Position numbers and translations under genes: made by a program
Shown here: positions 53,337-61,286 of the stretch, one piece after another
How positions within the stretch are numbered: the first letter of the stretch is position 1
How the letters are laid out: the number at the start of each line of letters is the position of its first letter
Notes under the pieces: generated by a model
The model's database searches: none
What the model saw: only the letters and a program-made list of their open reading frames with translations
Told to the model about the DNA's origin: nothing
NCBI RefSeq assembly: GCF_900103985.1
Contig: NZ_FNIE01000001.1
Span: 248,001-312,000, forward strand
Length of the DNA: 64,000 bases
Direction: 5' to 3'
From: Actinacidiphila guanduensis
GTDB lineage: Bacteria; Actinomycetota; Actinomycetes; Streptomycetales; Streptomycetaceae

Positions 53337-54611
53337 TCATGTCCCCGCGTCGAACATGGGATTTTGGGTTGCTCTGAGTTGGAGCCAGACAGGGTCTTGT
53401 GCCGTTGCGGTGTGGACGGTTGCCAGGTCAACCGGATTCCAGACGCGGTCTCCGTCGGTGAGGACGAGGTGCTCTTGCCACTCGTCGCCGTCGGGGACTT
53501 CGGATGTGGCGTCGAGGAACGCCGAGACCGCCGATGCCGCGGCTGCGGATGTGTCACCGTCGTCCGCGGCGCTTGACTCCTCGGGGTCGGACCGTACGGA
53601 CACGACGACGAGTTCGGCGCTGCCGTTCGCGAGGACCAGTTCGCCGCCGGCCATGGCCGCAAGGGCGGACACGGGAGATCCGACCAAGATGTCGTGCTCG
53701 ACGGCACGCGAGGTTTGGACATCGATCTCGATCAGCGTCCCGGTGGGTGTTCCGACCCAGAGCAAACCGGGCCGGCCTGCGAACGCGAGATTGTGCCGCG
53801 ACCAGGCGTGCATCTGGTCGAGCCATTCCTTCGGACGAGGGTAGGCGCGAGGGTCGGGCTCGCCGAGAGTGGTCGCCAGAACGCGCTGCAGCGATGGGAA
53901 CGCGAAGACGTCAAGGGTGTTGTCGTACGAGTTGCCTCGAATCGCGAAGTGACGTCCGTCCGGGCTGAACAGGGGCGTTTCGTAGTCATCGACGTCCAGG
54001 ATCAGAGCCCGCCGCAGCAGACGCATCGCACCGGACCCGGCCTCCGGATCGACCCGCGCGAACAGGCAGTGCGTCGCGGCCTGGTCGCTGTTCAGCGTGG
54101 CCACCAGACCGCCGCCGGGGTGGTGGGCCACGCCGGTGTCCCACGGCGGGCCCGAGACGACGGTCCCCGAAGCCAGGTCGACGGCGTCCGAGCCGCCCCA
54201 CCCCCGGTCCGAGGACGGCGTAGCCCACAGCGTCCTGCCGTCCGGGCTGAACGCCGCGTCGCGGTAGTCGGCGGCAGGGGGAAGACCGTCCATCGCGGAA
54301 AGCCCGGCAGGGGACCACCGCACCACGCCATATTCGCCGCCGACCACCACGAGTTGTCGCTCGTAGGGATGCCAGGCCACTGCGGGCGTCCGCTCGATCC
54401 GCTCCCAGCCGAAGGCATCGCCGTAGTCGTCCGACTCCGCACCCGCACATCCGAGTTCGCGCAGTTGCCCGGCCTCGCAGCCCCATACACGAACCGCGGG
54501 ACGCTCCCCGTCCAGGGCGGCTATCAAAGGAAGGCGCGGGTGGCACACCAGGCGCTCGACGAGGGATCCGCTGCTGACGCGCACACGTGCCACGGCCTCA
54601 AGATCGGTCAC
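53337..54611 (-). CDS. WD40-like beta-propeller hypothetical protein
   Basis: A 424-residue soluble protein with repeated strands of a beta-propeller, seen as FSPDGRTLWATPSSDRGWGG, LFSPDGRHFAIRGNSYDN and PAVAWHPYERQLVVVGGEYG. The repeats resemble WD40/YVTN-type blades. There is no signal peptide or membrane helix. GTG 54611 was chosen because the sequence VTDLEAVARVRV fits the start of similar Streptomyces proteins; ATG 54713 is the longer option. A scaffold role is likely, but no partner is evident. Confidence 0.75.
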   Translation of the reverse strand: MTDLEAVARVRVSSGSLVERLVCHPRLPLIAALDGERPAVRVWGCEAGQLRELGCAGAESDDYGDAFGWERIERTPAVAWHPYERQLVVVGGEYGVVRWSPAGLSAMDGLPPAADYRDAAFSPDGRTLWATPSSDRGWGGSDAVDLASGTVVSGPPWDTGVAHHPGGGLVATLNSDQAATHCLFARVDPEAGSGAMRLLRRALILDVDDYETPLFSPDGRHFAIRGNSYDNTLDVFAFPSLQRVLATTLGEPDPRAYPRPKEWLDQMHAWSRHNLAFAGRPGLLWVGTPTGTLIEIDVQTSRAVEHDILVGSPVSALAAMAGGELVLANGSAELVVVSVRSDPEESSAADDGDTSAAAASAVSAFLDATSEVPDGDEWQEHLVLTDGDRVWNPVDLATVHTATAQDPVWLQLRATQNPMFDAGT

Positions 54612-54639
54612 ATCGACACCGTAGCCGCGGGTACTGACA

Positions 54640-55250
54640 CATGAGCCGGCGCGCGGGTCTCTGGCACAGGCCCGCCTCGCCTGCTCCGAAGCCGGCTCGG
54701 CGTTGGTATCCACGGCCCTGGAGCGTCAGTTGCGACCTCGGCGTCCTTGGTCCGCAGCGGGCCGCAGAGGTCGGCGAGGGACGCCGGCGCGGTACGCAGC
54801 GCGCCGTCGGATTCCGCACGCTCGCGGGCGGCGAGCCGGTCACGGTGCAGCAGGTGGCGGCCGATGCCGCTGAGACCGGTGAGGACATCGACGACCGTAC
54901 GATACCTGGGCACCCCCGCGTCCCGTTTCGCGATGTGCAGAGCAGCGAGGCGGCAAGCAGAGGCAGCATGAGGGGTCGGTCCGCCGCAGCGGCGACGCGA
55001 CTTCTCCGTCCCGGCGGCGGCCAGCGCCCCGAGGTCGGTGAAGGCCTCCTCCATGGGGCGGTGCTCGGTCGCCGCGGCGGCCAGGCCGAGGTAGCGGTGT
55101 GCGGTCGCCGGTGGGGCTCGCCATCGTCGCTTCCGCCCAACAGGCCAGCGGGCCGGCCGAACTCGGCGTGCAGCAGCGTCAAGGCATGAGCGGGCGCGGT
55201 TGAGCGAGCCAGGCTCCCAGCGGGCGGAGCCCTCCGCGGGCCGGGCTGCC
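54640..55250 (-). pseudogene. probable frameshifted remnant
   Basis: On the minus strand, one frame is protein-like around LTLLHAEFGRPAGLLGG (about 55130-55185) and a neighbouring frame is protein-like just after it (YLGLAAAATEHRPMEEAFTD and RTVVDVLTGLSGIGRHLLHR, about 54870-55100). A single frameshift near 55130 would join them. No start codon with RBS is evident. I do not recognise the family; sequence error is an alternative to decay. Confidence 0.4.
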
Positions 55251-55963
55251 GCGGTCGCCGGGAACGGGGCCTCCGGTTCCTTGCGCAGTGCGGGCACGAA
55301 GATGAATCGCGGGTGATGTTCTTCGCCCCGGTCCTGCCTCCGCGGGTGCGGCACGCGCTGCCTGCTGCTCGGGCTCCGCACATCGGAGGTCATTTCGTTC
55401 TCCCGCGTTTGCGGCGTGATCGGGCATCAGGTTCGCCCCGCGCTGTCTCAGAATTTTCCTGCCCAAGACGCGTATTGCGAGAGGTTCTGCGCATGGCGGA
55501 CTGCGGGAACGCAGTCCGCGCGGGGCGTCTCGAAGAAACTCGCTCGACCCGTCGTTCATGAAAGCCATGGAGGCAGGCCCGGGTGCGCATTTCGGCACCG
55601 CCCCTTCTCTCTGCTCTCCCTGCCTGCCGAAAAGGATCCATTCCCGACAGTCCCAGCCGCCGCAATGGCTCGGAAAGCGCCGGCACGGCAGGCAGCCCGC
55701 GCTCCGCTCGCAGCGGATCACCCTGCGCATGCCGGGCGCCGGCTGAGATTTTCCGGGCAACAGGTCTGCCCACCCGGCTCCTGAAAAACACCGAACATGA
55801 GCGAACGCATCGAAATGCGGTTTGAGCCTCAAATGATCATATACCGCCCCACCGGGGAGAGAAATCGAGCCCGAATGCGGCAAAATGTGGCGGTATTCAA
55901 GATTTTCGACTTCTCGCAGAACTTGACTACCGTGCATGCGCAACGATCCAGGGAGGTTCACAG
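55251..55963. other. lower-GC intergenic stretch before the GNAT gene
   Basis: GC falls visibly here and AT-rich patches such as AATGATCATATACC (near 55832) appear. Open frames on both strands overlap each other and lack family features. The right end holds GGGAGG about 5-10 bp before GTG 55964. I see no other gene. Confidence 0.5.
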
Positions 55964-56794
55964 GTGTCGGATGACCAGAGGGTTTCGAGGTCTCGCCATT
56001 CTTCGCGCGGAGCCCACAGCGGCGACATTGAAAGACTGGTGGATGTCGACCTCGCGGCTTTCCGTTCCGTCTACAAGGAATACGAAGCCACAGAGACGGA
56101 GCTGCGAAACAGGCTGACCGATATTTTCGCCATGCGTCTCGACAAGGTCGGCCCCGACTGGTTCCGAGTGGCCGAGAAGGACGGCTCAATAGAAGGGTTC
56201 CTTGTCAGCTGCCCCACCAGGAAAACACCGGATGAATTCAAATCGTGGGAGGAAACCACTGACGGTGGAACGCTGATGAGCACGTATGATCCGTCGGGGC
56301 CGAATGTTTACGTGGTGAGCCTCAGCATGCTGCCCAAAGCCGGTGAAGGCGCACGGAACATGCTCATCCTCCACACCATGGGAAAGGTCGTCGAGGGTGG
56401 GTATGATCAATTCTTCTTCGAGTCCAGGCTGCCTGGCCTGCTGTCATGGTCCCGTCGACGCTGCCGCGACAAGGGGCGGACCGTGGAGTCGCTGACCGAA
56501 GCGGAGCGCTACGATTTCGCTGAATCGTATTTTCACTCCACGCGGGACGTGAAGGGGAAACAGGTTCCCCTCGATCCACTGCTGCGTATCTACGACCAGA
56601 TAGGGTGCACGTTTCTTCGCGTCTTCCCGGACGCCTACGAAGACGCCAAGTCGATGAACTTCGGCGTGGTCGGCGTGTGGCGCAATCCGGTTCCCCGAGC
56701 CCTGCGTAAGAACTTCCTGGTGCGAAAGGTCGTCGGTGGAGCATTTTGCACCCTGTCCCGGTCCCATCGCTTGACCGGAAAAGCTTTCTCATGA
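55964..56794 (+). CDS. GNAT-family N-acyltransferase-like protein
   Basis: A 276-residue protein that fits the GNAT fold. It has an N-terminal helix region (VDVDLAAFRSVYKEYEATET), the central strand NVYVVSLSMLPKAGEGARNM, which matches the acyl-CoA-loop region, and a C-terminal LLRIYDQIGCTFLRVFPDAY. The last segment resembles GNAT domains attached to nitrilase proteins. The start is GTG 55964 with a good RBS. Base composition is less GC-biased than its neighbours. It overlaps the next gene by ATGA, so the two act together. The substrate is unknown. Confidence 0.75.
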   Translation: MSDDQRVSRSRHSSRGAHSGDIERLVDVDLAAFRSVYKEYEATETELRNRLTDIFAMRLDKVGPDWFRVAEKDGSIEGFLVSCPTRKTPDEFKSWEETTDGGTLMSTYDPSGPNVYVVSLSMLPKAGEGARNMLILHTMGKVVEGGYDQFFFESRLPGLLSWSRRRCRDKGRTVESLTEAERYDFAESYFHSTRDVKGKQVPLDPLLRIYDQIGCTFLRVFPDAYEDAKSMNFGVVGVWRNPVPRALRKNFLVRKVVGGAFCTLSRSHRLTGKAFS

Positions 56795-57315
56795 GTTCCT
56801 GTACACTGCCACCTTCGGGGCGGGACGCGAGGCCGCCTCGAAAACGGCCGGGAAGCCTCGCTCTGCTCGGACGGAAGAAGCACTCCGTTGTCGTTGCGCT
56901 GGCGCTTTTCAGCACGGCGCTCACTCTTGCCATGAATCCGTTCGGCGAACTGAAGCGGCGCTTGATCGACGTTGCCCCGTGCGCAGGCGCAGGATTCATA
57001 GTCAGTGAAACCATGTTCATCGGCGGAATAATGATCATGGCCGCGGCCGTCGGGCTCGGCTGGGGCAACCCCTTGAAGATCAGAAAGACGCTGGCGGAAA
57101 TTTACAGCAAAGCGAATGGAAGCCGGACCTTCTGGCTCGGCTTTTGGATCAATTCACTGGGGTCGGTCGGCAGCTCGGCGATACTATCGATCGGCTTGAT
57201 CCTGTATCTGCCGCCGGAATCCTACGGCCTCCTTGGTGTTGCGGTTCTCGACCTGGCGGCAACCGTTGTGGTTCGTAAGGCGATATGGAGTGGGGCAAGA
57301 AAGGCGGTGACGTGA
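56791..57315 (+). CDS. four-helix membrane protein coupled to GNAT gene
   Basis: A 174-residue membrane protein that I do not recognise. Predicted helices by eye are at residues 32-48, 65-90, 113-140 and 145-162, with a basic N-terminal tail (RPPRKRPG) and basic loops around residues 55-58 and 96-105. ATG 56791 overlaps the GNAT stop. Pairing of a soluble acyltransferase with a small membrane partner suggests modification of a membrane or exported molecule, which is inference. Confidence 0.7.
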   Translation: MSSCTLPPSGRDARPPRKRPGSLALLGRKKHSVVVALALFSTALTLAMNPFGELKRRLIDVAPCAGAGFIVSETMFIGGIMIMAAAVGLGWGNPLKIRKTLAEIYSKANGSRTFWLGFWINSLGSVGSSAILSIGLILYLPPESYGLLGVAVLDLAATVVVRKAIWSGARKAVT

Positions 57316-57884
57316 TTTTTTGCCGACGCCTACTCTCGCCGCGTGCGACCGTGTCGGATACGGAGAACCACTCCGCCGAGCGTCGCCGCCACGGTGTGCG
57401 CGTACGGGCCGGCTCACGGCCGGAGGCGGCGTCGGCGAGGGTGGTAGCGGCGTAGGGGGCGGCACGGGCGAGCTTGCCGAACCGCGCGGCGCCGGCCTTG
57501 TCCGTGCGTTCCCGCAAGTCCGGGGCGGCAGGCCGGTGGGACCGCAGCGTCAGGCTGCAGGCGCGGTCGCGAAGGCCGCGCGGACCAGGTCCACGGCCCG
57601 ATCGAAGACGACCATGGACTTCACCGTCCCATCGGCAAAGGTGAGGTCGAACCGCGTGCCGCACTCCGCTGGGGACCAGCCCGCGACCCGGCCGCGACGA
57701 GGAATGATGAGGAATACCGCCGACGCGCTGCCTGGACGAGAACCCCGCCGGGGATGCCGGTCCGCGAGGACAACAGCGTGGCACCCGCCCTCCGAATCAC
57801 CCGCGCTCGTAGTCAGGGGGGTGCGCACGGTGAGGGGAGGGGCGATCCCTTACCTTGGGGGCGGAACGAGAGGACCCCCGTCGC
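57316..57884. other. intergenic region before hemC, mostly non-coding
   Basis: This 569-bp gap holds one candidate minus-strand frame (57550-57828, listed separately). Otherwise it contains Arg/Gly-rich frames and a GC-rich low-complexity patch near 57420-57470. Confidence 0.5.
57550..57828 (-). CDS. possible small or truncated hypothetical protein, 92 aa
   Basis: The last 35 residues are protein-like (FDLTFADGTVKSMVVFDRAV then DLVRAAFATAPAA), whereas the first 45 are Arg/Ser-rich and doubtful. It may be the intact tail of a decayed gene. No RBS fits the start at 57828. Confidence 0.3.
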   Translation of the reverse strand: MRTPLTTSAGDSEGGCHAVVLADRHPRRGSRPGSASAVFLIIPRRGRVAGWSPAECGTRFDLTFADGTVKSMVVFDRAVDLVRAAFATAPAA

Positions 57885-58862
57885 ATGAGCACCTTCCCCA
57901 ACGGCCGCACCCTGCGGATCGGCACCCGCAGCTCCCCGATGGCTCTCGCCCAGGCGAACACGGTGGCCGATCTGCTGCGTAAGGAGCGGCCGGAGCTGCG
58001 GGTCGAGCTGATGCCCGTCACCACGCAGGCCGACCTGTGGCAGGGGGATCTGCAACAGCTCGGCGGCAAGGGGCTGTTCGTCAAGCAGATCGACGCCATG
58101 CTGCAGCGCGGCGAGGCCGACGTCGCGGTGCACTGCGTGAAGGACGTCCCCGGCGACACACCGCTCCCCGAGGGCCTGGTCTTCGCCGCCTTCCTCCCCC
58201 GCGACGACGTACGGGACGTGCTGCTCTTCCCCGAGGGCTCCGAGCGGCGGACCCTCGGCGACCTGCCGCCCGGCGCCATCGTGGCCACCTCCTCCGTACG
58301 GCGCGCCGCGCAGCTCAAGCGGCTCCGCCCGGACCTGACGATCACCCGCGCGCGGGGCGCGGTCGGCACCCGGATCGAGAAGCTCGACGGCAGGAGGGAG
58401 CCCGACGGCGGCACCGCCCCGGACGCCATGGTCCTGGCCACCTCCGGGCTGGAGCGGCTCGGGCTCACCCACCGCGGGCGGCAGGTCTTCACCGTGGACG
58501 AGGTGCTGCCCGCCGTCGGGTCGGGAGCCCTCGGCCTGGAGTGCCGCCACGACGACGGGCCGGTAGCGGACCTGCTCGCCCGGCTGAACCACGAGCCCAC
58601 CATGACCGAGGTGAGCGCCGAGCGCGAGATGCTGCACGGCCTGCGGGGCCACTGCAACAGCCCCATCGCCGGGCACTGCACCACCGACCCGGACGGGCGC
58701 CTGTCCCTGCGCGGCATGGTCTTCTCCCCCGACGGCTCGGCCGTCGTCCGTGCCCATCTGCGGGACGAGAGCGGCGACGGCCCCGCCGACCTCGGTGCCC
58801 GTGTCTGCGCCGAACTCCTGCGCCAGGGCGCCCGGGACATCATCGAGGACATCCCGCACTGA
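57885..58862 (+). CDS. hemC: porphobilinogen deaminase (hydroxymethylbilane synthase)
   Basis: A 325-residue enzyme that polymerises four porphobilinogen units into hydroxymethylbilane for haem and corrin synthesis. The family pattern is complete: RIGTRSSPMALAQAN, GKGLFVKQID, VHCVKDVPGDTPLPEGL with the catalytic Asp, TSSVRRAAQLKRLRPDL and the dipyrromethane-binding Cys in GHCNSPIAGHC. ATG 57885 was chosen from alignment of the start. None of the usual hemA, hemD or hemB neighbours is present, so this is probably a second copy outside the main haem operon. Confidence 0.94.
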   Translation: MSTFPNGRTLRIGTRSSPMALAQANTVADLLRKERPELRVELMPVTTQADLWQGDLQQLGGKGLFVKQIDAMLQRGEADVAVHCVKDVPGDTPLPEGLVFAAFLPRDDVRDVLLFPEGSERRTLGDLPPGAIVATSSVRRAAQLKRLRPDLTITRARGAVGTRIEKLDGRREPDGGTAPDAMVLATSGLERLGLTHRGRQVFTVDEVLPAVGSGALGLECRHDDGPVADLLARLNHEPTMTEVSAEREMLHGLRGHCNSPIAGHCTTDPDGRLSLRGMVFSPDGSAVVRAHLRDESGDGPADLGARVCAELLRQGARDIIEDIPH

Positions 58863-58915
58863 GGCCCGCCGAAATCCCCTTGCGCGCCGGGCCCCGGCCG
58901 CGACACCTTCGACGC

Positions 58916-59323
58916 ATGACCGTCACCGCCGAGGACACCGCGCTCGTGGACGCCGCCCAAGCTCTCGTACGGGCCCGCGCCCGTGGGGACAACCACACGG
59001 TGGCGGCGGCCGGGCGGGCGCCCGACGGGCGGGTGGTCACCGCGATGAACGCCTACCACTTCACCGGCGGGCCCTGCGCGGAGCTGGTGCTGATCGGCAC
59101 CGCGGCCGCGCAGGGCATTGATGAGCTGACCACCGTCGTGGCCGTGGGCGACCGGGAGCGCGGGGTGCTGCCGCCGTGCGGGCGCTGCCGGCAGGTCATG
59201 CTCGACTACTTCCCCGGCGTGCGGGTGGTCGTGGGCAACGGGGAGCAGCGCCGCACGGTGCCGGTCGCCGCACTGCTCCCCGAGACCTACGTGTGGTCGG
59301 ACCACCAACTCCCCGACGCGTAA
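58916..59323 (+). CDS. cytidine-deaminase-family protein, blasticidin-S-deaminase-like
   Basis: A 135-residue zinc deaminase. Zinc ligands are Cys54, Cys88 and Cys91, with catalytic Glu56 (GGPCAEL and PPCGRCRQV). The Cys-Ala-Glu variant and the segments AYHFTGGPCAELVLIGTAAA and RGVLPPCGRCRQVMLDYFPG match fungal blasticidin S deaminase closely, more than typical His-Ala-Glu cytidine deaminases. It could inactivate a nucleoside antibiotic or act on a similar cytosine compound. ATG 58916 lies 53 bp after hemC on the same strand. Confidence 0.88.
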   Translation: MTVTAEDTALVDAAQALVRARARGDNHTVAAAGRAPDGRVVTAMNAYHFTGGPCAELVLIGTAAAQGIDELTTVVAVGDRERGVLPPCGRCRQVMLDYFPGVRVVVGNGEQRRTVPVAALLPETYVWSDHQLPDA

Positions 59324-59386
59324 GGGCGCCTGGCTGAGCCGCCCGGCCATGAATCGCGGCCGAAGAAGACCCCGGCCCCCGAGGAC

Positions 59387-60742
59387 TCAGCCGAAGACCT
59401 TCACCTCGTAGATCCGTGTCGCCGGGTCCGTCGTCTGCGTCGGCGTGGTGACGTTCAGCCGGACATAGCGGGCGGAGGTGCCGGTGAGCGCATGGGTCGT
59501 GGTGTCGGCGGTGTTGGCGGTGGCCTGGGCCGCGGTGGTCCAGGTGGTGCCGTCGGTGGAGACCTGGAGGGTGTAGGCGCGGGTGTCCCAGGACGCCGAC
59601 TCCCCGCCCGCGCCCGCGTGGTCGATCTCCACCGAGGAGAGGGCGTGGGTGGCTCCGAGGTCGATGGTGAGCTGGGCCGGTGAGGCGAGCGAGCAGAACT
59701 TGTCGCTGGTGCCGCCGCTCACGCTGCCGTTGACGGCCTTGTCGGGCGTCTCGTTGGCGTTGCAGGGTGTGCTGCCGGTGGCGGGGCGTCCGAGGGCGAG
59801 GTCGGTGGCGCCCGAACTTCCGCCGTTCATCGCGGCGTTGACGGTGGCGGCCCACTGCCAGGGCGCCGCGGTGCCGCCGGGCTCGGAGTTGAAGTACTCC
59901 CAGCCCGCGACGCCGCCGAAGTCCGCGTACTTGGCGCTGAGGGTGCCGAGCGTGCTGGTGAGCGTGGCCGGATCGACGTAGCCGCTGCCGCAGTTGGCGG
60001 GGTTGGTCAGGGTGCCGGCGACGACCTTGGAGGCGGGGACGACGCCGTGGTTGATGATGGCGTCGTATCCGCTGGTGTTCGCGAGCGAGCCCCAGCCGCA
60101 GTAGAACTGGGCGTTGAACCAGGAGATGGACGAGGCACGGTCGCGGTAGAGCTGGTCGTAGCTGAAGCCGGAGAGGTTGCCGCCGCCGTCGAGGGCGGTG
60201 GCCACGGGCGCGAGGGTGACGATGAAGCCGGAGCCGAAGTCGGTGTGCAGCTGGTCGATCAGCCGCTCGATGCCGGCCAGCGACATGGACTCCTCGACGT
60301 CGAGGTCGAGTCCGTCGAGGTGGTAGGTGGAGACCACGTTCTTCAACAGCGGGTAATACGTGGCGAATTGCGTGTCCAGGCGCTGGAAGCTGCCCTGCGC
60401 GGCGCCGCCCACCATGCCGAGGGCGTGCACCCCGTGGGCCTGCATGGTGGCCACGTCGCTCCACATCTGGGTGAACTTCGGGTCGCCGGGCGGGTCGTCG
60501 TTGAGGTGCACCGAGCCGTCGCTGTTGAGGTGGAAGGCGCCGATGAGCAGGTCGGTGGCCCCGGTGCCGTGGTCGGTGAGGCCGAGCGGCGAGACATAGC
60601 TGCCGTTGCTGTACTGCGTCTGGTAGTAGACGACGACGCGGCGGCCGGTGGCGGCCTGCGCGGGGGCCGTCGTCCCCAGCAGGGCGGCCGCCGCGGCGAC
60701 GAGCGCGGCCACCAAGACGGCGAGTGCTCTCCTGACGGTCAT
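59387..60742 (-). CDS. secreted GH18 endo-beta-N-acetylglucosaminidase with F5/8-type module
   Basis: A 451-residue exported enzyme. A Sec signal peptide ends near residue 30 (APAQA-A). The GH18 barrel covers about residues 34-305 with the catalytic motif DGLDLDVE, where Glu150 is the general acid and Asp148 the assisting residue. A C-terminal F5/8 type C (CBM32-like) module covers about residues 315-451 (ALGRPATGSTPCN to YVRLNVTTPT). The single-domain barrel resembles EndoS/EndoF-type enzymes that release N-glycans rather than chitinases. ATG 60742 has GAGGAGG upstream. A LacI-type operator lies 48 bp before the start. Confidence 0.9.
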   Translation of the reverse strand: MTVRRALAVLVAALVAAAAALLGTTAPAQAATGRRVVVYYQTQYSNGSYVSPLGLTDHGTGATDLLIGAFHLNSDGSVHLNDDPPGDPKFTQMWSDVATMQAHGVHALGMVGGAAQGSFQRLDTQFATYYPLLKNVVSTYHLDGLDLDVEESMSLAGIERLIDQLHTDFGSGFIVTLAPVATALDGGGNLSGFSYDQLYRDRASSISWFNAQFYCGWGSLANTSGYDAIINHGVVPASKVVAGTLTNPANCGSGYVDPATLTSTLGTLSAKYADFGGVAGWEYFNSEPGGTAAPWQWAATVNAAMNGGSSGATDLALGRPATGSTPCNANETPDKAVNGSVSGGTSDKFCSLASPAQLTIDLGATHALSSVEIDHAGAGGESASWDTRAYTLQVSTDGTTWTTAAQATANTADTTTHALTGTSARYVRLNVTTPTQTTDPATRIYEVKVFG

Positions 60743-60789
60743 GTACAACGGGCCTCCTCGGCCTGCCGAAGCAACCCCCCTCATGTCCC

Positions 60790-60803
60790 TGACAATGTTG
60801 TCA
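60790..60803. promoter_or_regulatory. LacI-type operator before GH18 gene
   Basis: TGACAATGTTGTCA, arms TGACA/TGTCA with four bases between, the same architecture as the GH92 operator. Confidence 0.65.
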
Positions 60804-60881
60804 GCGTTGCGGCTGAGACACCAGACACCAACCCGCCACTGTGCTCGCGGAGTTGGAGGCGGCCGCGGCGGACCCGCCCGC

Positions 60882-61259
60882 CTACGCCTTCGGGTTGCGG
60901 GTCAGGCAGAAGGGGTGGCCCGCCGGGTCGGCGAGGACCACCCAGTTCACGCCGTCCGGCTGGAAGTCCGGCCGGGTGGCGCCGAGTGCGAGCAGCCGCG
61001 CCTCGGCCGCGGCCACGTCGGGCACGCCGAAGTCGAGGTGGGACTGCTGCGGCGCCTCCTGGCCCGGCCAGTCCGGCGGGCGGTAGCCCTCGACCCGCTG
61101 GAACCCGAGCAGGAGGCCGTCCTCCCAGGTGAGCCCGGCGAACTCCGCGTCGGACTTGGGGTGGGGTGCGAGGCCGGTGGCGGCCTCGTAGAAGGCCGCG
61201 AGCGCGAGCGGGTCCGCGCAGTCCAGGGTGATCGCGCGCAGCGTCATCAGCGGGGGCAT
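60882..61259 (-). CDS. VOC family glyoxalase-like protein
   Basis: A 125-residue single-module VOC protein: LRAITLDCADPLALAAFYEA near the N-terminus, HLDFGVPDVAAAEARLLALG in the middle and VLADPAGHPFCL at the end. These carry the His and Glu-type metal positions of glyoxalase-like domains. The start is ATG 61259, or ATG 61247 four codons in. No regulator is adjacent, and the substrate is unknown. It lies between two secreted-enzyme genes on the same strand. Confidence 0.85.
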   Translation of the reverse strand: MPPLMTLRAITLDCADPLALAAFYEAATGLAPHPKSDAEFAGLTWEDGLLLGFQRVEGYRPPDWPGQEAPQQSHLDFGVPDVAAAEARLLALGATRPDFQPDGVNWVVLADPAGHPFCLTRNPKA

Positions 61260-61286
61260 GCCGGCTCCTTGTCGGGTGCGGGGACG

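Noticed and set aside
58916..59323. Nucleoside antibiotic biosynthetic cluster
   Set aside because: Only a deaminase is present; no cytosylglucuronate synthase, aminomutase or radical-SAM genes are in the window.
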